From Desulforhopalus singaporensis (GTDB lineage Bacteria; Desulfobacterota; Desulfobulbia; Desulfobulbales; Desulfocapsaceae), in the NCBI RefSeq assembly GCF_900104445.1, contig NZ_FNJI01000032.1, positions 1 to 52,331 of the forward strand: a DNA stretch of 52,331 nucleotides, given 5' to 3'. The translations under genes and the position numbers were made by a program. This document shows, one piece after another, positions 51,126 to 52,331 of this stretch (position 1 is its first letter; each line of letters begins with the position of its first letter). The notes under the pieces were generated by a model. That model saw only the letters and a program-made list of their open reading frames with translations. It was not told the origin of the DNA and searched no databases.

Positions 51126-51966
51126 GCTGCGTTACGGCCGATTGTCGGTCCGGAAAAAGCAGACAGTACCATTTGAAACGAAAAATCCGTGTAGTTCAAT
51201 TGCAAGGTGACCAATTCACAATTGCCCCGACCGCCATCAAATATCCCCATTTTTATCACAGGGTTTACCTATGAACCATATATGAACAGGATAATTTGAC
51301 CTGACGCGAAGGGTGGGCCATTATATTCGAAAAAAATTTTGGCTACCATAAGAAGCTTGCCGGATACCTGGAAAAGAGAAAAACAGGGATATGAGTCAAG
51401 ACTGAATCCGATCAACCACCTTTTTCTCAGCCCTGCGTACCGATTGTCGATTAACCCGTCGAATCTTCATTTTTTTTCATTTTCACAAACCGACCGACCC
51501 GGTTGAGTCTGCCCAGACTCAACCGGGTCAACAGATATCTCTGCAAGGCAGTTGTGATTCATCCTCAGCCCCCGGACTTCCACTACATATACATTCACAA
51601 CCTTTTTCTTGCCGAACAAACCGGATTTTTCTCATGTGATTACAGCTCAATAACCAACAACTATCAAACCGGCTTCAATAAAACCCCTGAGGTTGGCATA
51701 TATCTTGTTTCCGGTGAGGGAGTGAAGCAGGCCGTGGCTGGAATTATTAGCGGACAAATTTGACAATCTCAAACAAGGAGGGAGAAAAACTCATATAACC
51801 ATGTTTGCGCCCTTACCGACACCACTCCCGGAACACCGTCCACCCTGCCGGGAAACGGTTTTCCTGAAGGCTGATCGGTGACTCTAGAGGACAAAGCTGG
51901 CCAAGAGGTAAAAAAAAACGTTTGAAAGCTGTAAACCATAAACCTATTCCCAACAGGAGGTATGTT
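51126..51966. other. Regulatory region between the GntR gene and the symporter operon
   Basis: This 841-base gap has a 34-base perfect palindrome at 51496-51529. Around 51195-51235 are CAATTG repeats and GTGA-N5-TCAC, candidate operator half-sites for the GntR regulator. The plus-strand frame from 51503 to 51763 begins inside the palindrome and is not convincing. I see no other gene. Confidence 0.5.
51496..51529. repeat. Perfect 34-base palindrome
   Basis: GACCCGGTTGAGTCTG (51496-51511) and CAGACTCAACCGGGTC (51514-51529) are perfect 16-base arms around a central CC. No T-run follows on either strand. It could be an operator, a strong RNA hairpin or a site of plasmid/phage-like integration. 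Confidence 0.9.
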
Positions 51967-52101
51967 TTGGCCGTTAACCTTTTTTCGATTTACTATGGCG
52001 GAGTGCTTGTTTTTATAGGACTTATTGCGATCTGGCAGTTGCGCAGGGATTTTGCGGAACAACCGGGGACCACCCAAACGGATAAGGAGCAAAACATATG
52101 A
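51967..52101 (+). CDS. Small one-helix membrane protein, probable symporter accessory subunit
   Basis: The protein has 44 residues, starting at TTG 51967 with AGGAGG ending six bases before it; the ATG at 51962 is out of frame. It begins AVNLFSIYYGGVLVFIGLIAIW, one membrane helix, then a basic/polar tail (QLRRDFAEQ) ending at TGA 52099-52101. The stop overlaps the symporter ATG (ATGA), so the two are translationally coupled. Small helix proteins of this kind precede several sodium:solute symporter genes and may stabilise them. That link is by analogy. Confidence 0.75.
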   Translation: MAVNLFSIYYGGVLVFIGLIAIWQLRRDFAEQPGTTQTDKEQNI

Positions 52102-52331
52102 GTATCTATGCCATAGGTGTTTTTGCAACCTTTATTGTTTATGTGATCGTGGGAAACTATGCCGGTAAAAAAGTAAAAGGGATGGAAGATTACTATGTGG
52201 TCGGCCGCAACGCGCCGACGGTGATGATAGTCGGCACCCTGGTGGCAAGTTTTCTCAGTACTGTGGCTTTTATGGGGGAAACCGGCTTCAGCTATGACGG
52301 GTACCCGGTTCTGCTCCTGGTCCTTACCCCG
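52098..52331 (+). CDS. Sodium:solute symporter, N-terminal part (cut by window edge)
   Basis: Seventy-eight residues are visible and the frame is open at the end. It begins SIYAIGVFATFIVYVIVGNYAGKK with TM1, then the family's conserved EDYYVVGRNAPTVMIVGTLVASFLSTVAFMGETG, the SSS/SLC5 signature of a discontinuous TM1 with sodium-site residues. It imports an organic acid, amino acid or sugar with Na+; the substrate is not readable yet. AAGGAGC precedes its ATG, inside the upstream small gene. Confidence 0.9.
   Translation, partial: MSIYAIGVFATFIVYVIVGNYAGKKVKGMEDYYVVGRNAPTVMIVGTLVASFLSTVAFMGETGFSYDGYPVLLLVLTP

Noticed and set aside
51503-51763. 86-residue plus-strand frame
   Set aside because: It starts with TTG inside the 34-base palindrome, lacks a ribosome-binding site and has no recognisable domain.

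Overview
The window reads as a chromosomal stretch of a Gram-negative, probably anaerobic bacterium of roughly 50% GC. Periplasmic and outer-surface proteins (Bap-like adhesin, Spy/ZraP-like protein, AsmA-like DUF748 protein) indicate a Gram-negative envelope. A ferredoxin-nitroreductase fusion, a B12-type radical SAM enzyme, a free-standing RapZ C-terminal domain and an orphan LysW-like carrier make me favour Desulfobacterota, perhaps near Desulfobulbales. That placement is inference only. I saw no tRNA, rRNA, CRISPR array, insertion sequence or phage gene.

Layout. 1-2317 (-): N-terminal part of a giant Ig-repeat adhesin, cut by the window edge, preceded by about 1.5 kb of AT-rich, nearly gene-free DNA. 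3839-6270: a stress-flavoured group with a P-loop NTPase fused to an Asp23/Gls24 domain, a protein with two ribbon-helix-helix-like segments, and a divergent Hsp20. 6435-8594 (+): cysteine-cluster protein, small hydrolase and tandem universal stress protein. 8613-11269 (-): a three-gene ABC importer of the BMP-like COG2984/4120/1101 type. 11414-14750 (-): gloB, ZraP-like protein, RapZ C-terminal domain protein, ferredoxin-nitroreductase. 14875-18954: MATE exporter, then MFS exporter, lone receiver protein and SrkA kinase. 19113-22287: a two-gene version of a usually fused pseudouridine synthase, a TPR-methyltransferase and a DUF1820 protein.

22580-29112 (+) is a membrane and ion-homeostasis cluster: DUF2868 membrane protein, DUF3482 GTPase, MscK-type channel, ZntB. 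It is followed by a sigma-54 activator (29203-30603) and, behind a good -24/-12 element at 30770-30785, a 76-residue LysW-like zinc-ribbon protein (30888-31118). No lysine or arginine carrier-pathway enzyme is nearby, so this activator/promoter/carrier module is the strongest candidate for something undescribed here.

31722-43887 holds a pRiA4b ORF-3 family protein, a DUF748 protein, RtcB RNA ligase, PdxH, a Tim44-domain protein, a radical SAM protein, a PAS/HD-GYP c-di-GMP phosphodiesterase, a cold-shock protein with a structured leader and strong terminator, a glycosyltransferase and an FKBP isomerase. 44276-47253 (+) is pyruvate kinase with a C-terminal PEP-utiliser domain, translationally overlapping a flavoprotein. 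47254-49090 (-) is a TPP-riboswitch-controlled thiM-thiD salvage operon. 49140-51125 (-) carries an unusual zinc-ribbon, membrane-anchored trypsin-like protease and a GntR/FCD regulator. The window ends in a tiny membrane protein overlapping the start of a sodium:solute symporter.
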